Of a DNA stretch of 64,000 nucleotides, positions 1-11,950 are shown one piece after another. The stretch is taken from positions 18,602,501-18,666,500 of the forward strand of contig NC_068561.1 of NCBI RefSeq assembly GCF_022201045.2, read 5' to 3'. The stretch comes from Citrus sinensis (taxonomy: Eukaryota; Streptophyta; Magnoliopsida; Sapindales; Rutaceae). A model generated the notes under the pieces. That model had not been told where the DNA came from. It did no database searches and was given only the letters and a program-made list of their open reading frames with translations. Position 1 is the stretch's first letter. The number at the start of each line of letters is the position of its first letter. Both the position numbers and the translations under genes were made by a program.

Positions 1-955
1 TTTATTTTTTGGGGGCCCGGGGGGATGTTAAAGCTTACAAAATATATATATATTAAAAAAAAACCCAAAACTAAAAGCCCAAACCCGATCGAAACGAAAG
101 CCTAACAAAATCAAAACAAACCCTGAAGCAGAAAGCCTGGAACTATCTTGCGGTTTCTCCTCTCTGCCCACTGAAGACAGAAGGTGCCGGTGCCGGCTGC
201 CGCTAAAAATACCCACGCCACGACACAGCTGCGCCACGTTCTAGCCGCTGATAGCCTCACGCGTCACCACGACAGGCACGAGCCGCCGACAGCCTCTGAG
301 CCTCAGCCCAAAACAGTCGCAGTTCTGCCGACGGCCTCACCACACGTCAGCCTCATCTCTCCTCTCTCAAATCAGCGTCAGTCCACAACAACCGTACCAC
401 AGCAGCCTCAATCGACTACAGAAACCCACGACCGCAGCTCACGGCAGCAGGCCAGCAGCCCACGAGTCCACGACAACAACCTCAGCGAACCAGCCTCAGC
501 AAAAAAAGGTAAATTAATGGAATTTGTTGCTGCTGATTTGTTCGTTTGTGATTGAATTTGAAGCTTCTGGTTTGTTCATTTTGATGAATGTGAACAACTT
601 AAATATTAACTATAGATTAATTTTGTTGAATGGTTAGCCGTCTTTAGAATGGATTGTGTACAAAATTTTTTACTCGCTGTTGAATGGTGATAGTATATTA
701 GGATAGATTAATTTTGCTGTTTTACCTTGTTCATTGTTTACAATAGTTGCTGTAACTCGAATTAGTAATTCAGTCCGAATTTGCAACCTGAACCATATTG
801 CAACCTGAATTAACAACCTGAACCAAATTGGATTTGAAATCGGTCCAAACTGAACCAAAGTAAATTTTCAGCTCGTTTGGGTTAAATTCTTAAACCGAAC
901 AGGTTTCAAACCAAACTGAAATCGAAAAAACTGAACCGAAAACCAAATTGCCCAC
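1..955. other. Gene-free left edge, probable end of a DNA transposon
   Basis: No convincing gene is seen. Positions 184-509 are GC-richer and open for 123 codons, but the frame starts at GTG, is low-complexity (Pro, Ser, Thr, Gln) and runs into a GTAAAT donor-like site at about 509, so it looks like an untranslated leader exon. Positions 770-955 hold repeated short motifs such as aacctgaacca and actgaaccgaa, the kind of subterminal repeat common at plant hAT-type element ends. My reading is the right part of a transposon whose left part lies outside the window. No terminal repeat partner can be seen, so the class is uncertain. Confidence 0.3.
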
Positions 956-1032
956 CAATTTTAGTCTTTTCATTAATTTTTATAAAAGTTAAAACACTCG
1001 TAGAAAATGACGTGTTGTTTTGTTTAAAGTGT

Positions 1033-1080
1033 AAACCCTCATCGGTCATGTAAAGTGCAATAAACCAAAGCATAAACCCT
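1033..1080 (+). promoter_or_regulatory. Two telo-box-like AAACCCT cores upstream of the S16 gene
   Basis: The motif AAACCCT occurs at 1033-1039 and 1074-1080, 47-94 bases before the S16 start codon. Telo-box motifs are known to be enriched in promoters and leaders of plant ribosomal and translation genes. The motif is short, so function is inference; the position fits the gene type. Confidence 0.35.
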
Positions 1081-1126
1081 GCTATCAAAAATTGTGCAGC
1101 GCAGAGGGTATCCAGGAAAAGAAAAG

Positions 1127-2889
1127 ATGGTGGTGAGGATTCGATTGGCGAGATTCGGATGTAAGAACAAACCTTTCTATCGGGTGATGGCTGCTGATAG
1201 CCGATCACCCAGAGATGGTAAGCATCTTGAAGTCTTGGGCTATTACAATCCCTTGCCAGGTATCTCATTTCCCCTTTCAATTTACTTTTTAGATCAATGA
1301 ATTTTTTTTCTTGCAATATTCTGATTCTATTCTAATGTTTATCCTTTTAGGTCAAGACAGCGGCAAAAGAATGGGTCTGAATTTTGATAGAGTGAAGTAA
1401 GCCAATTCCTTTTTCTCTTTTAAATATATTGACTTTGGTATTCCACTCTATCGTGAAAGTATTTTTGTTGCATTTGAATACTCAGATTTGATGGTCAGTT
1501 ATTAACTGGACTGCGGAATGAATATGTTCTGCAGCTGATTGCAATTTTTATTTTTTTCTGTTCTATATTTCCTTTGCTTCCATGTTCTCAACTGAAAGTA
1601 TGAACTGTTTGAGAGGCACATTATGGTTATGTGATGTTAGAGGCAAGGGCTATATAGAATAATTTTCCAAACTAAAAGATAAGAAAATACACACTACAAT
1701 GCAATGTATTTTATATTATAGTTTATTGAAATTTGTGTTTTTTTGTCTTTTAGCTTAATATAGTTAAAGTCATGGATTCTTGACTAGGACCTATATATTT
1801 AAAACAAAAGAAAAAGGGAAAAAGAAAAAAAAAACTTGAAGTGAAACTGTAGCTTAAAAATTTGTGGTGTGCTAAAAGCAAATGTATGGCTCATTTTGTC
1901 ATCCACAGTTGATACAGTGGTTGGTTGATCTTCCTTGTGCAAAACCTTTAATTTTGATCCTTAAACAAATGAGAATCAGTGGCTTACCCTAGCCCGATTG
2001 AAGCCCACATGAATCCCCTTGAAGAGGCTTTCCTGTCATCAAGGAACCAATATTTTTGACATGGTTTGGCCTTGATACTGATTTGAACTCTCCCATTTGA
2101 ACTATCAGCATCTGTGAAAGCTGAAATTGGATCAGCCATATGCCTTCTTAGAAAATTACTATGGCCTGCTTTTGGTTGTTCATATCTATGATCATATGCA
2201 GTAATTTCAATGTTGACAGTGAAAAATATTCATTGAAAGCTTGTTTCTATTTAATGGTAGAATTATGGCAAAGACATCAACTGGTAAGGTTACTATGGTC
2301 TGTTGAACTGAAGTCTGAAGCTCTTAATTACATTATCTATACGGGTGATAAGTCTGGTTAATTGGAATTATTTCATTTTAGGTGGTCAAATGATCCTCAG
2401 TGAATTTCTTTTCTCTTTTTTTTTCCTCTCCCTTTTATATATCTGTGTAAGGTTGATTATACAAGAATTTTAATGCCATCCCCAAGTTTGCGTTGTGAGA
2501 ATTGTAAGCTTAGCACTCGCAGGAAATGATATACTTTTCTCTTTTGCGCTAGCTTTCTGATAACTCCAATGCCTATCATACCTAAGTAATATAAATAACT
2601 TATAAATAACTGCATAAAACATATCACTGCTCTATCTCTGTCCAATTTGGTTTTTCGTTAATCTTTTCGCAGGTATTGGCTATCAGTTGGTGCTCAACCA
2701 TCGGACCCTGTCCAGCGCATTCTTTTCAGGGCAGGGTTACTACCCCCACCTCCTATGGTGGCAATGGGACGCAAAGGTGGACCACGTGATACACGTCCGG
2801 TCGATCCTATGACAGGACGTGTTTTGGAGAAGCCAACCAATGCTAAGCAAATAAAAGCTGATGGTATGGAAGGAGAGGCTGCCCCTTGA
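1127..2889 (+). CDS. RPS16: 30S ribosomal protein S16, organellar (nuclear-encoded)
   Basis: This encodes a bacterial-type S16 protein of the small ribosomal subunit, working in mitochondria and/or plastids. Three exons join in frame: 1127-1259, 1351-1396 and 2673-2889, giving 131 residues. The start [20 protein letters not shown] is the classic S16 N-terminus, followed by [14 protein letters not shown] and, in exon 3, [17 protein letters not shown]. All junctions have GT-AG ends, and intron 2 is about 1.3 kb. An upstream CTG-initiated extension of the frame was rejected because the ATG at 1127 begins exactly where family members begin. The C-terminal tail after about residue 100 ([17 protein letters not shown]) matches what I recall of the Arabidopsis nuclear S16 At5g56940. 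Nuclear S16 is reported to be dual-targeted without a long cleaved presequence, which fits the short N-terminus. It faces the transporter gene tail to tail. Confidence 0.93.
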
Positions 2890-3583
2890 AATGTTTTAAC
2901 CACTGCCTTATTTTGCAATCAAAAAATAGTTGTTCTTCCATTGGAATTTGTTTGTTTCCTGTCTGCTACTGTTCACCTTGTTGATTTATTAGTGATTACT
3001 CGCATGTTTTATGGATGCAGACATATGTAGTCACATGAACGGTCTTGATCTGGTTTTTGTGTTTATGCACTGTACAAGCTCCAGCATTTTAAAATTACAA
3101 CATATGCCCGTACAAGGTAGTAATGAAATCCATATTTGCCAAATCAAGAGCAAGGAATACATACAAATGGTATCCGGCCATTTCTAAATTCATCATAGAC
3201 CTGCTATGTATATCCCACCATTGCTAAATCAGAGGACATACCGAAAGTTATTTTCAACGTATACCATGATACAGCCTTAAGAGAATAGCTTCATCAGTTC
3301 GAACCTTCAATTAGCTGTAAGAATGATCCCAAGTCCCAACTGATCCAACTAATACTTCTTGAGATACAAACATGAAGTCATACCCACACTCCAACGCTTT
3401 TTTGGCTTCTATTGCTTCTTTAACTAGTAACTATCTTTAAATATGCATGCCTGCTGTTAGTATATGTAGCTTTCCAGTATAGAGGTGTTGCCTTGAGACT
3501 GCCGATACAGTCTCCCAGTAAGCCTCCTTTTCATCTTTGTTCACATGTTAGCCTCCATGTTGACGCATAAACCATATGCTTCA
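2890..3583. other. Convergent intergenic region
   Basis: This lies between the stop codons of the S16 gene (+) and the transporter gene (-), so it should hold both 3' untranslated regions and terminators. I see no open frame, repeat or RNA gene in it. Confidence 0.6.
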
Positions 3584-6165
3584 CTAAACACTGCCCCGAA
3601 AGTTGACCAAGTATATAGCAACCACAGTAACAGCAGCCCCCACCAGTTGCAGAGGTGAGAATGTCTCACCGAGATAGAGAAACCTGTGGTGTACCAAGGA
3701 AAAAAAAAAATCAATCAAAAACACTCTAGAAGCCAAATTACGCAACACCAAAGAACTCATACATATGTACATATATATAAACAAGAATGGTAGAACTATT
3801 AAAACAGCGACCTATTCATCAGTAACTAATCATAGAAGTTCTTCAACTATTTTCTGGTTTTAGAACTCTTTCTTGAACAATACTCCAGACAGTAATACTG
3901 GATTTTCATTTACTCCATATGTTCTGGTTGGATGACCTTACCCAAAAATTGAAGCAAACATTGGTGTTAGAAAGGTGAGAGAACTTAGTTTTGTCAAGCT
4001 ACCTGAAACATATAAGTAATTCAAATCAAAACTTTGAATCACTTTAGTAGGTTATAGCAGAATTAGCTCACAAGGAAAAAGGATATTGTAATTGGCATTG
4101 AGTAGCATAATTGATTACTTACCTTTAGTAGCGCTGTAGAAGTATACACCATAGCTTATGGCACTTCCAAATATGGAGGTATAAAGTAGTGCCAATATAT
4201 CACTTGATGTAAGCTCCTTAACACTCTCACTGTAGACAGGATCATGATTGAGGACAGAGATTACCACGAGAGGAAGACCACCGATTACCATGTGCTGCAT
4301 AAATGTGAATGTTAGTTCCACTTCCACGCCTCCACACATACTCTCAGAGTTAAAAGGGCACAAGGACTTTGAATGTTTGACATCATTATATATTATGTCT
4401 ACAATCATGGATAACAGCTGCTATAAAGAAATCACCAATTGAACGTCTATGAGAAATCACTGTTTAGAACAGGAACAATACCCATCCAGTTGCCATAACA
4501 GGATCAGAGTACTTGGAAACCCAGCGGACCATTACCGTACCGACTGCCATGCTCTGAGCTGCAAGGAGCATCCACCACTCCCCACTTCCCCATAATGAAG
4601 AATTACTCTCATCAAATGCAGGTGCCTGCAAGAGATTAATTCCATCATATACTTTAAATGAATACAAATTTAACGGAACATTTTTCTGAACATAGGCATA
4701 AAATAAATCTATGACTTCTTTTCAGGGAATACGTCATTAGGATCCTCTTTTCAATATGGAGGAAAGTTTCTTATTACAATGACGGCTGATGGGTGACAAT
4801 TCACAATTCATTACAAAATTTCTTAAATAACTTAGCTGACCAACAGACCAGTCACCAGCACATTGAACTCACACACACTCTCTTTAGGCAGCTTAAAGCT
4901 TTAAAAGTGTTGCCTTTACTTGAAAATAAACCAAAGAACAAGCTTTGAAATATAATAAGAATTGATAACAAAGCTCCAAGGACACCTGTTATACAAAGCG
5001 CATGCTGCACAAAATGCATAGTTTCAGCCATCAATTTAGTGCAATTATGCATGTATATATGGTGTTTTCAGTGATCACAGTAATATGAACTGCCAAAATT
5101 AATAATAATAATAATAATAATAAAATTGAAAGCAGCAACATTGTAAAGATTAAAACTAGAATCGCAACTCTAGGAATCTAGAGCCCACCTCAAGCAACAA
5201 AAGTCCTATAACACCAAGAACAAGGCCACCAGCTCCAACTAACCCAATGGACTCCCCAAACAACAAAGCCGCAAGCACAGCTACTGACAATGGTTGTGAG
5301 TCAATTATCACCTATGAAGGTAATAGAAAACAAAATTTTAGCTTGAACAAAAGAAAAGGTAAATTTCCTGGACTTGAAGGTACCAAATTCAATAAAATCT
5401 TGCAGTGCAAATAAAATTTTTCAATAATATTAGAGATACTTACACTACCCAAACCTGCAGAAGTTCTCTGCAAACCCTGAGCAAGAAAACCCTGTTCCAT
5501 CGCCATTACCCACATAATTAACAAACTATTACACATAGAAACATACATAAACTGAAAACAAGAGAATTGGTAATGTATAAGACTAAGACCTGAAAGCATG
5601 AAGCATCAACAAGAGCAAAGAGAAAGATGGAAACCCAAGCATTGAATCCAGAGGGAAGCTTTCGACCTTGAGAGCTAGCAAAAGTTATTAACAACAAACC
5701 AGCAGGAATCAAACGAAATGCAGCCACAAAGAAAGTGCCAGCCTTAGGCAAAACCTCCTTCATTGCCACCATTGCGGTTCCCCAAAAGAAGAATGGCGAC
5801 ACCAACACTGCCCATTCCAAAAGCATCCCCAGCTCCATCACTTGGCCATCTTGTTCTACTTGCTCTTGTTCTATTTCCTCTTTATCAGTTGGGGAGATCA
5901 GACACTCGACGTCTGTGCCTGTTTCCACACAATCAACGGTGGATGAAGATTCCATGTTTTTCTTGTTAGTTGTTGTACAATTTGTGACAATAATGCATCT
6001 TTTCTTGAATGAATTAATAGTAATATAAGGAGAAAAAAGTGAAGGCGGTGCATGCGCAACATGGTTGCTGCTAAGCTTTTTGTTTGAATAGGATGATAAA
6101 GATGATCGAAGCAAAAAAGAAGAGTTAAAGGTGGAAGAAGCAGAAGCAGAGGACCACCAAGCCAT
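3584..6165 (-). CDS. WAT1-related / EamA-type drug-metabolite transporter, plastid-targeted
   Basis: This is a membrane carrier of the drug/metabolite transporter superfamily, with two EamA repeats. Seven exons join in one frame: 6165-5590, 5491-5444, 5311-5189, 4625-4482, 4294-4123, 4002-3942 and 3683-3584, giving 407 residues. The first ~100 residues are Ser- and Thr-rich with few acids near the start, like a plastid transit peptide, followed by an acidic linker. The hydrophobic core starts near residue 115 (LEWAVLVSPFFFWGTAMVAM). Later motifs include FRLIPAGLLLI, QGLQRTSAGLGSVIIDSQPL, GSGEWWMLLAAQSMAVGTVM and LLYTSIFGSAISYGVYFYSA, about ten membrane segments in all. From memory it matches Arabidopsis At3g02690, annotated as a chloroplastic WAT1-related protein. 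The substrate is unknown; the family name does not establish auxin transport. Introns are short and the gene looks intact. Confidence 0.93.
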
Positions 6166-6650
6166 CTTTACAGTCCTGGTGCGCTTAGCTTCGCGGAACA
6201 GTGATGACGCAGAGCAAAGAGCTTGAGTTTTGAGTTGTGGTCAGTGAAGATCGCACGTGGAGTAAAGCTGATGCACGCGTAACTGCGTAAGCACCGTTAC
6301 TATTGTGGTAATTTTACTTGTTTTACCCTTATATTTTTGTTATATACCGGAAATGGCAAGTTTGCAACATTTACGGATTTACCTCAGTGTAGCATTCTAG
6401 CCATTAATTTCAAACAACCCCTTTATTTATTTATAAATATCTATTGTGTCCGAAATTATGGGTACAATTTTATTTTTCATCCTAGCAGAAAATTATTTTT
6501 ACTCTCTTTTGAACTTACTTGGGACTTGCGATAATACCCCACGTAAGAGATTAGGACGTTGGACAGTACTCTATCACGTAATAGAGTAGAAGATATTAAA
6601 TTTAGTAGGTTTTATAATAGGATTCGTTATAAATTTTATCTTTTAATTTA
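6166..6650. other. Promoter and leader region of the transporter gene
   Basis: This is upstream of the minus-strand transporter start. It contains a moderately GC-rich stretch at 6166-6300 that probably holds the 5' untranslated region and core promoter. No coding frame is supported. Confidence 0.4.
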
Positions 6651-6651
6651 A

Positions 6652-7239
6652 TGGTAATTTTTAAAAATCTCCCTTGAGGTTTGAGGCTGTTGCAAGTAGA
6701 TGGTGAAAATTATTTTATTTGTAAAAGACCCCTTACTGTTAGTTAAAATTTTCATTGACTAACTGTTGACTTTAAAAAGACAATATTACCCCCAATAATA
6801 GTTTACGTCAGTTAAAATTATTTTAAAATCTTAAAAAAAATAAAATTACAAACTTAAAAAAAATATATTTTTATATCAAATAATTAAGATTTGTAATTTT
6901 ATTACAAACTTTAAAAAATTACATTTTTATATCAAATAATTAAGATTTGTAATTTTATTACAAACTTTAAAAAAATTATTTTAAGATTTGTAATTTTATT
7001 TTTTTAAGATTTTAAGGAAATATCAATAACTTGATCATGGTGAAAATAATTATTTTAATTACTTATGAAATTATAAATATTTAGAATTGTAAATATTGGG
7101 GGTAATATTATCTTTTCAAAGTCAATAGTTAGTCAATAAAAATTTTAACTAACGGTAGGGGGCCTTTTACAAATAAAATAATTTTCACCATCTACTTGCA
7201 ACAGCCTCAAAACTCAGGGAAGATTTTTAAAAATTACCC
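6652..7239. mobile_element. Foldback MITE with long terminal inverted repeats (MULE-like), copy A
   Basis: The left arm (6653 to about 6805) reappears inverted at about 7085-7238. Both arms share GGTAATTTTTAAAAA at the tip, a gttgcaagtagatggtgaaa block and a ggggtaatattgtctttt-like inner block. The ~270-bp centre is AT-rich and has no coding capacity. The 11-base sequence tttaatttaat flanks both sides (6642-6652 and 7240-7250), a likely target duplication. Long inverted repeats plus a 9-11 base duplication suggest a Mutator-derived MITE. A relative lies at 10.1-10.7 kb. Confidence 0.75.
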
Positions 7240-7250
7240 TTTAATTTAAT

Positions 7251-7790
7251 ATTCTGTCACATGACAGAGTATCATTGGACAAGTCCACCATCTCAATATA
7301 TTATCTCACACAATTATTTCTCCTTCGTTTCTTCCCTATTTGTCTCACCATGTTTGCATCTTCAACCATACAAAATTCCAAACATCAAACTGAATTCCAA
7401 AACAAAAGTTCAATCATGTGTGGTCTACTGAATGAACCGTTATCACGGTAATAAAAAATCAATAAATTTAATGAAATACATTTAAACACATGATTGAATG
7501 AGATAATATGCATTAAAAAAAACACATCAATTAATGAGAAGTTTGATGTTTAAACCCTATACATATTGAATGATATAATATGTTTAATTGCATTAGATGA
7601 ATTTTATTAATTGAACAACTTAAAAATATATTAAAGTTATTGATCAAGCATGTCCAAGAAGATGATGGATAATGATAAAATAAAAAAATATTATTAATAA
7701 TTTCCCAATGGATCAATCATTATTTCTATCGGGGCATAACCCAAATTACCACTGAAAATTATTCCCATTTGCAGGAAGAAATTGAGGTAG
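7251..7790. other. AT-rich intergenic DNA
   Basis: No gene, repeat family or RNA was recognised here. The sequence is AT-rich with stops in every frame. Confidence 0.5.
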
Positions 7791-7793
7791 CGT

Positions 7794-8665
7794 TTACTTT
7801 TTGGATTGGATTGGGAATCCTGAGGAGTGGGAATCCTAGGATTGGGAGTGTAGAGTGGGAGTGGGAGTAGGTTGTTTACTTACACTGGAATGGAAGCATG
7901 GATTAGAGATCAGAATCCAATTTATGTGTTTACTTTGTCTTGGATTGGGAGTAAATAGTTTCAAATTATAATTTTATCCTTATTTAAAGAATTATAGTTT
8001 TTAATTACAAAACTAATAAAAAATATATATTTAATGAATAATATTTATTTTATTATATTTGTAAATTTATTATAATTATTAATATTCTTAGTTATGAACA
8101 ATAAATTATTAATTTTAATACAAAATGAAACCTTATTTTATTTTATTTTATTTTATATAATTATATTAAATTTATTATTATATAAAATAATAATATAATA
8201 TTATTTAGTACAAAATTAATATTTTCTTAGAATAAACTATTTATTATTATTAATATTAAATAAATATAGTACTATTATTTTTAAAATAAATATAATAATA
8301 TTATATTTATTAATTCTCTATTAATATAATAATATTATTTTAAAATAATTTTAACTTAGAATCAATGTAAATTATTATTCAAATAAATATAATAATATTA
8401 TTCAAATAAATATAATAATATTTATTTTATTTTATTAATTATAAAATATTAAATTAAATAAAATAAAAAAAATAAAAGGGTAAAAAAGGGAGAGGTGGGA
8501 GTGGGAATCCACTCCCACCTCCCCCAATGGGAGTCCCACTCCCACTCCCCACTCCGAAAATAAGTGGGGCCCACGGAGTGGGATTCCCACTCCCTTCCTA
8601 TTTAGAGGAAGTAAACGCTGGAGTGGGAGGAATCCACACTCCTCACTCCCACTCCAGTAAGTAAA
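7794..8665. mobile_element. Non-autonomous TIR element with GC-rich ends and AT-rich core
   Basis: The left end has gcgtttactttttggattgg followed by repeats of gtgggaatcc, gggagtgggag and gtttactt. The right end has inverted versions (actcccactcc, aagtaaacgct, aagtaaat). Between about 7970 and 8470 the DNA is almost pure A/T. Imperfect inverted ends, subterminal short repeats and no coding frame suggest a non-autonomous DNA transposon. I could not fix a target duplication, so the superfamily (hAT or Harbinger) is undecided. Confidence 0.5.
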
Positions 8666-10077
8666 TTGGGACTCGAATTGACAATTAATGAGTTGCAGGA
8701 CCCAAAGTCATAATGAAGGATTGACATAGAACCCCAGTGGCGACTCACATAAATGGCAACGGAGCTTTGCAATGCCAACGAAAATAATAAAATAATGAAT
8801 TATTTAGGGTTTAGTCTCCAACAATTATTTTGTTTTTCACGTAACGTAAAATCCTAACGTTGCTTGCATGACTTGCTTACTTTACCTTCATCAGTCACTA
8901 TTGCTTGCGTCTAAATTTAATTGTGCATTGGGAAGATTTGCTTGAGATTAATTACTATTCAAAACCAAGGTCCGTTTTTCAAGTCTCTCAGATCTGTTAA
9001 CGCGTTTGATAAATTAGTTGGCTTACTTTTCAGTATTAACCAGCACCACGAAGTCAAAATTGCTTTAAAAATAAAATCATCATAAATTGTTTTGGCATCT
9101 CTTTTCCGAAAGAAAAATATGACACACACCAACTTGATATTCAAATGATTTAATTTCTTGGGAATTTGGATGCAACGAATAAGGAAGTTATCTACCTCTC
9201 TCTGTCAACTAAAACGGATTCAGTCCCTTCACGCTATATATTTATTTCTAAATATAGAATTTTATTTCGCATTTTTTTACACTCGACATTAATAATTTTA
9301 TATTTCATATATGATTCATATTATTCTATCTTATTTTGTTTTTATACGTTATCTACTCGTTGTGATTATTCTTATTGAATTTGTAAAACAAAAAATTAAA
9401 TAGATAAATTATGAAACAGTGATGACAGGCATGAGATCAGTAATCGTCACTTACCCTTGAGCTTAGTCAAAAACAGTAGGTACGTAGCTTCATAAATTGA
9501 CAATTTACTTTGCAATTGCATGACTCAGTCATTTTGCTTTGATTATTTCTCCCCAAAAAAAAAAGAAAAAAAAGAAGCTTCCAAGAACTTAACATTGAGT
9601 TACAAATTTGGTTAACCAAAAGTTTGCCTCTTTTAATTATTTGTAATATTACTTAACCTCAGAAGAATATGCCACGTGGTTTCTCAAAAATTTTGATATA
9701 CGAAATATATCATATCATCCAAATAGAATTAAAAAAAAAAACCTTTGGTTAATATGTGTGTCTTAATGAGAGCTATTAAATTAACTTAATTTCTTCCTAA
9801 TAAGGAGAATGAATCGACCATAAATTTAGAAAAGCTTGCTTGTAATCACTAAACAAGAAAAAGGTGAGTTATTGTTAAATGTTAATCACTTCTCTTGAAC
9901 AAAAGGGAATCATTCAAATCGACCATTATTTGCAGTTTGTAATATTACACTTCATGAATAACCAAAAAAGTACGAAATCAGAAGTCACCTTCAATCCAAA
10001 TTTTTGTTTCTTGTTTCTTGGCTTTTGTTTGCATGTGAACTGGGGTTCTGCAGTTTCTTCTGAATTGACCTCATCAT
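8666..10077. other. AT-rich intergenic DNA
   Basis: I see no supportable gene. Short open frames such as those at 9166-9378 and 9879-10112 are Phe/Leu/Tyr-rich chance frames in AT-rich DNA, with no homology I recognise. Confidence 0.5.
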
Positions 10078-10085
10078 GTATATAT

Positions 10086-10703
10086 AGGGTAATTTTTAAA
10101 AACCTCCCCTGAGGTTTGGACTTGTTGCAAGTAGATGACGAGAATTGATTTATTTGTAAAAAACCCCCTACCGTCAGTTAATTTTAACATTGACCGTTAG
10201 TTGACTGTGCAAAGACAATATTACCCTTAACAATAATTTGTAGATGGAAATAACTAAAAAAAAAATTAAAATTATTGGTTATTTTACCCTCTTTAAATTA
10301 TTGATATTTTCTTAAAGTTCCTACAAGAAAGATAAAATTTAAAATTTAAAAAATTCTCTTTAAATTATTAATATTTTCTTAAAGTTTCTACAAAAAAGAT
10401 AAAATTAAAAACTTGAAAATAAAATAGTTATAATCTTTACCTATGATATTGTAAATTTTTGGAATTGACAAGGATAAAATTGTCAAAAAATAGGGTTTGT
10501 GCTTTTTGCGCCAACAATTTTAATTTTTTTTTTAGTTATTTCCGTCTACAAATTATTGTTGAGGGTAATATTGTCTTTGCACAGTCAACTAACGGTCAAT
10601 GTTAAAGTTAACTGATGGTAGGGGGTTTTTTACAAATAAACAGATTCTCGCCATCTACTTGCAACAAGTCCAAACCTCAGGGGAGATTTTTAAAAATTAT
10701 CCT
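10086..10703. mobile_element. Foldback MITE with long terminal inverted repeats (MULE-like), copy B
   Basis: The tips are AGGGTAATTTTTAAAAA at the left and its near-exact inverse at 10687-10703. The arms are about 150 bases and share the cttgcaacaagtcc block, a ggggttttttacaaata block and an aagacaatattaccct-type block with copy A at 6.7-7.2 kb. The flank gtatatat occurs on both sides (10078-10085 and 10704-10711), a likely 8-9 base target duplication that merges into a TA-rich stretch. No coding capacity is seen. Two related copies about 3 kb apart suggest one active family. Confidence 0.75.
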
Positions 10704-10994
10704 GTATATATATATATATATCAGCGGAGTAGGTGAAAAGTCTAATTAGGTTTGAAATCAAATGGAACATAAACTGTCCATATGAATATTATCTATTTTA
10801 AATCAAATTATTCGGATGTATATTCGCGACACATGTTAATATATAATTGATCTATGAAGCGTACAAACTATGTGATGCTAATTATTTATAGTATGAAAGC
10901 GGGAAGCTAGAAAGCCAGACGCGTCATTGAATTTATGTAACGCACCAAAACATGTGCTTTTATAAAATAAAATAAAACAAAAACCATAGAAAAA

Positions 10995-11024
10995 TTGACA
11001 CTTCAGCCTTTAAGGACAAGTCAA
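10995..11024. promoter_or_regulatory. Two W-box cores upstream of the NDR1/HIN1-like gene
   Basis: TTGACA lies at 10995-11000 and the inverted form of TTGACT at 11019-11024, 155-185 bases before the start codon. W-boxes bind WRKY factors, and genes of this family are often defence-induced. The motif is common by chance, so this is only suggestive. Confidence 0.3.
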
Positions 11025-11179
11025 ACAAAGGAAGCTTCAAATAATTTTCTAATTATTTAATACAACTAGCCAAGAAATTTTTCTCTTATATTGATTACTT
11101 CAACACACAAGAGGAATGAATATATGCACACATTCATTCAAAGTCTCAAAACTTTGCATCAAAATTTGCATTCAGTTCA

Positions 11180-11950
11180 ATGGCTGACCAACCGAAAATC
11201 CACCCGGTGCAAGAAGATATAGAGGCACAACAAAAGCCAACAGCCCCACTAGTGCCACGTGACACGTCAAAATCCGATCATGGAGACCCGGCGGCCGCCG
11301 AGCGTTACCCGCCTTTTCAACGTACGATTCCGGTGATGCACTCAAAGCCGCCGAAGAGGAAGAGAAGCTGCTTGTGCAAGTGCATGTGTTGGACCATTTC
11401 TCTGTTACTAATCTTGATCATTATCATTGCCGCTACCGTTGGAATCCTGTGGCTTGCATTCAAACCAAAGCTGCCAAAATTTTCAGTTGACAGAATGCAA
11501 GTAAGTCAGTTAAATCTCAGCGACAACTCCAGCTTAGAAGCTACCTTCAACGTTACGATTACAGCCCGAAACCCTAATGAGAAAATAGGGATATACTACG
11601 AAGGAGGGAGCCGCATAAATGTTTATTATACGGACACGAAGTTATGTGAAGGGTCATTGCCAAAATTTTACCAAGGTCATAAGAACACGACGGTGCTGAA
11701 TATTCCGTTAACGGGGCAAACGGAGAACGCTACGGCGTTGGCAAATACGCTGCAGGAGCGACAGCAGCGGACGGGGAACGTGCCCCTGAATCTTAGGGTT
11801 AAGCAGCCTGTTAGGATCAAGCTCGGGAAGTTGAAGCTGATGAAGGTGAATTTTAGAGTCAGGTGCAGGCTTGTGGTCAACAGCTTAAACCCTGATAATA
11901 ATTCTATTAGGATTCAAGATAGTAGCTGCAAGTTTAGATTTAGGCTCTAA
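11180..11950 (+). CDS. NDR1/HIN1-like (NHL) protein, LEA_2 domain
   Basis: This is a single-exon gene for a 256-residue membrane-anchored protein of the plant NHL family, linked in other species to pathogen and abiotic-stress responses at the plasma membrane. The N-terminal 60 residues are hydrophilic and Pro-rich. A Cys-rich juxtamembrane stretch (CLCKCMC, 64-70) is followed by one hydrophobic segment at about 71-93. After it comes the LEA_2 region, including NPNEKIGIYYEG at 130-141, the family hallmark, and several N-x-S/T sites (for example NLS, NSS, NVT, NTT, NAT) that fit an outward-facing domain. Length and layout resemble Arabidopsis NHL6/NHL13 as I remember them; the exact orthologue is not certain. 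The ATG at 11180 is the first in frame, and the frame is closed by TAA. W-box cores lie upstream. Confidence 0.9.
   Translation: MADQPKIHPVQEDIEAQQKPTAPLVPRDTSKSDHGDPAAAERYPPFQRTIPVMHSKPPKRKRSCLCKCMCWTISLLLILIIIIAATVGILWLAFKPKLPKFSVDRMQVSQLNLSDNSSLEATFNVTITARNPNEKIGIYYEGGSRINVYYTDTKLCEGSLPKFYQGHKNTTVLNIPLTGQTENATALANTLQERQQRTGNVPLNLRVKQPVRIKLGKLKLMKVNFRVRCRLVVNSLNPDNNSIRIQDSSCKFRFRL

Noticed and set aside
184..555. 123-codon frame on the + strand
   Set aside because: It starts at GTG, is low-complexity and ends across a splice-donor-like site; no protein family is recognisable.
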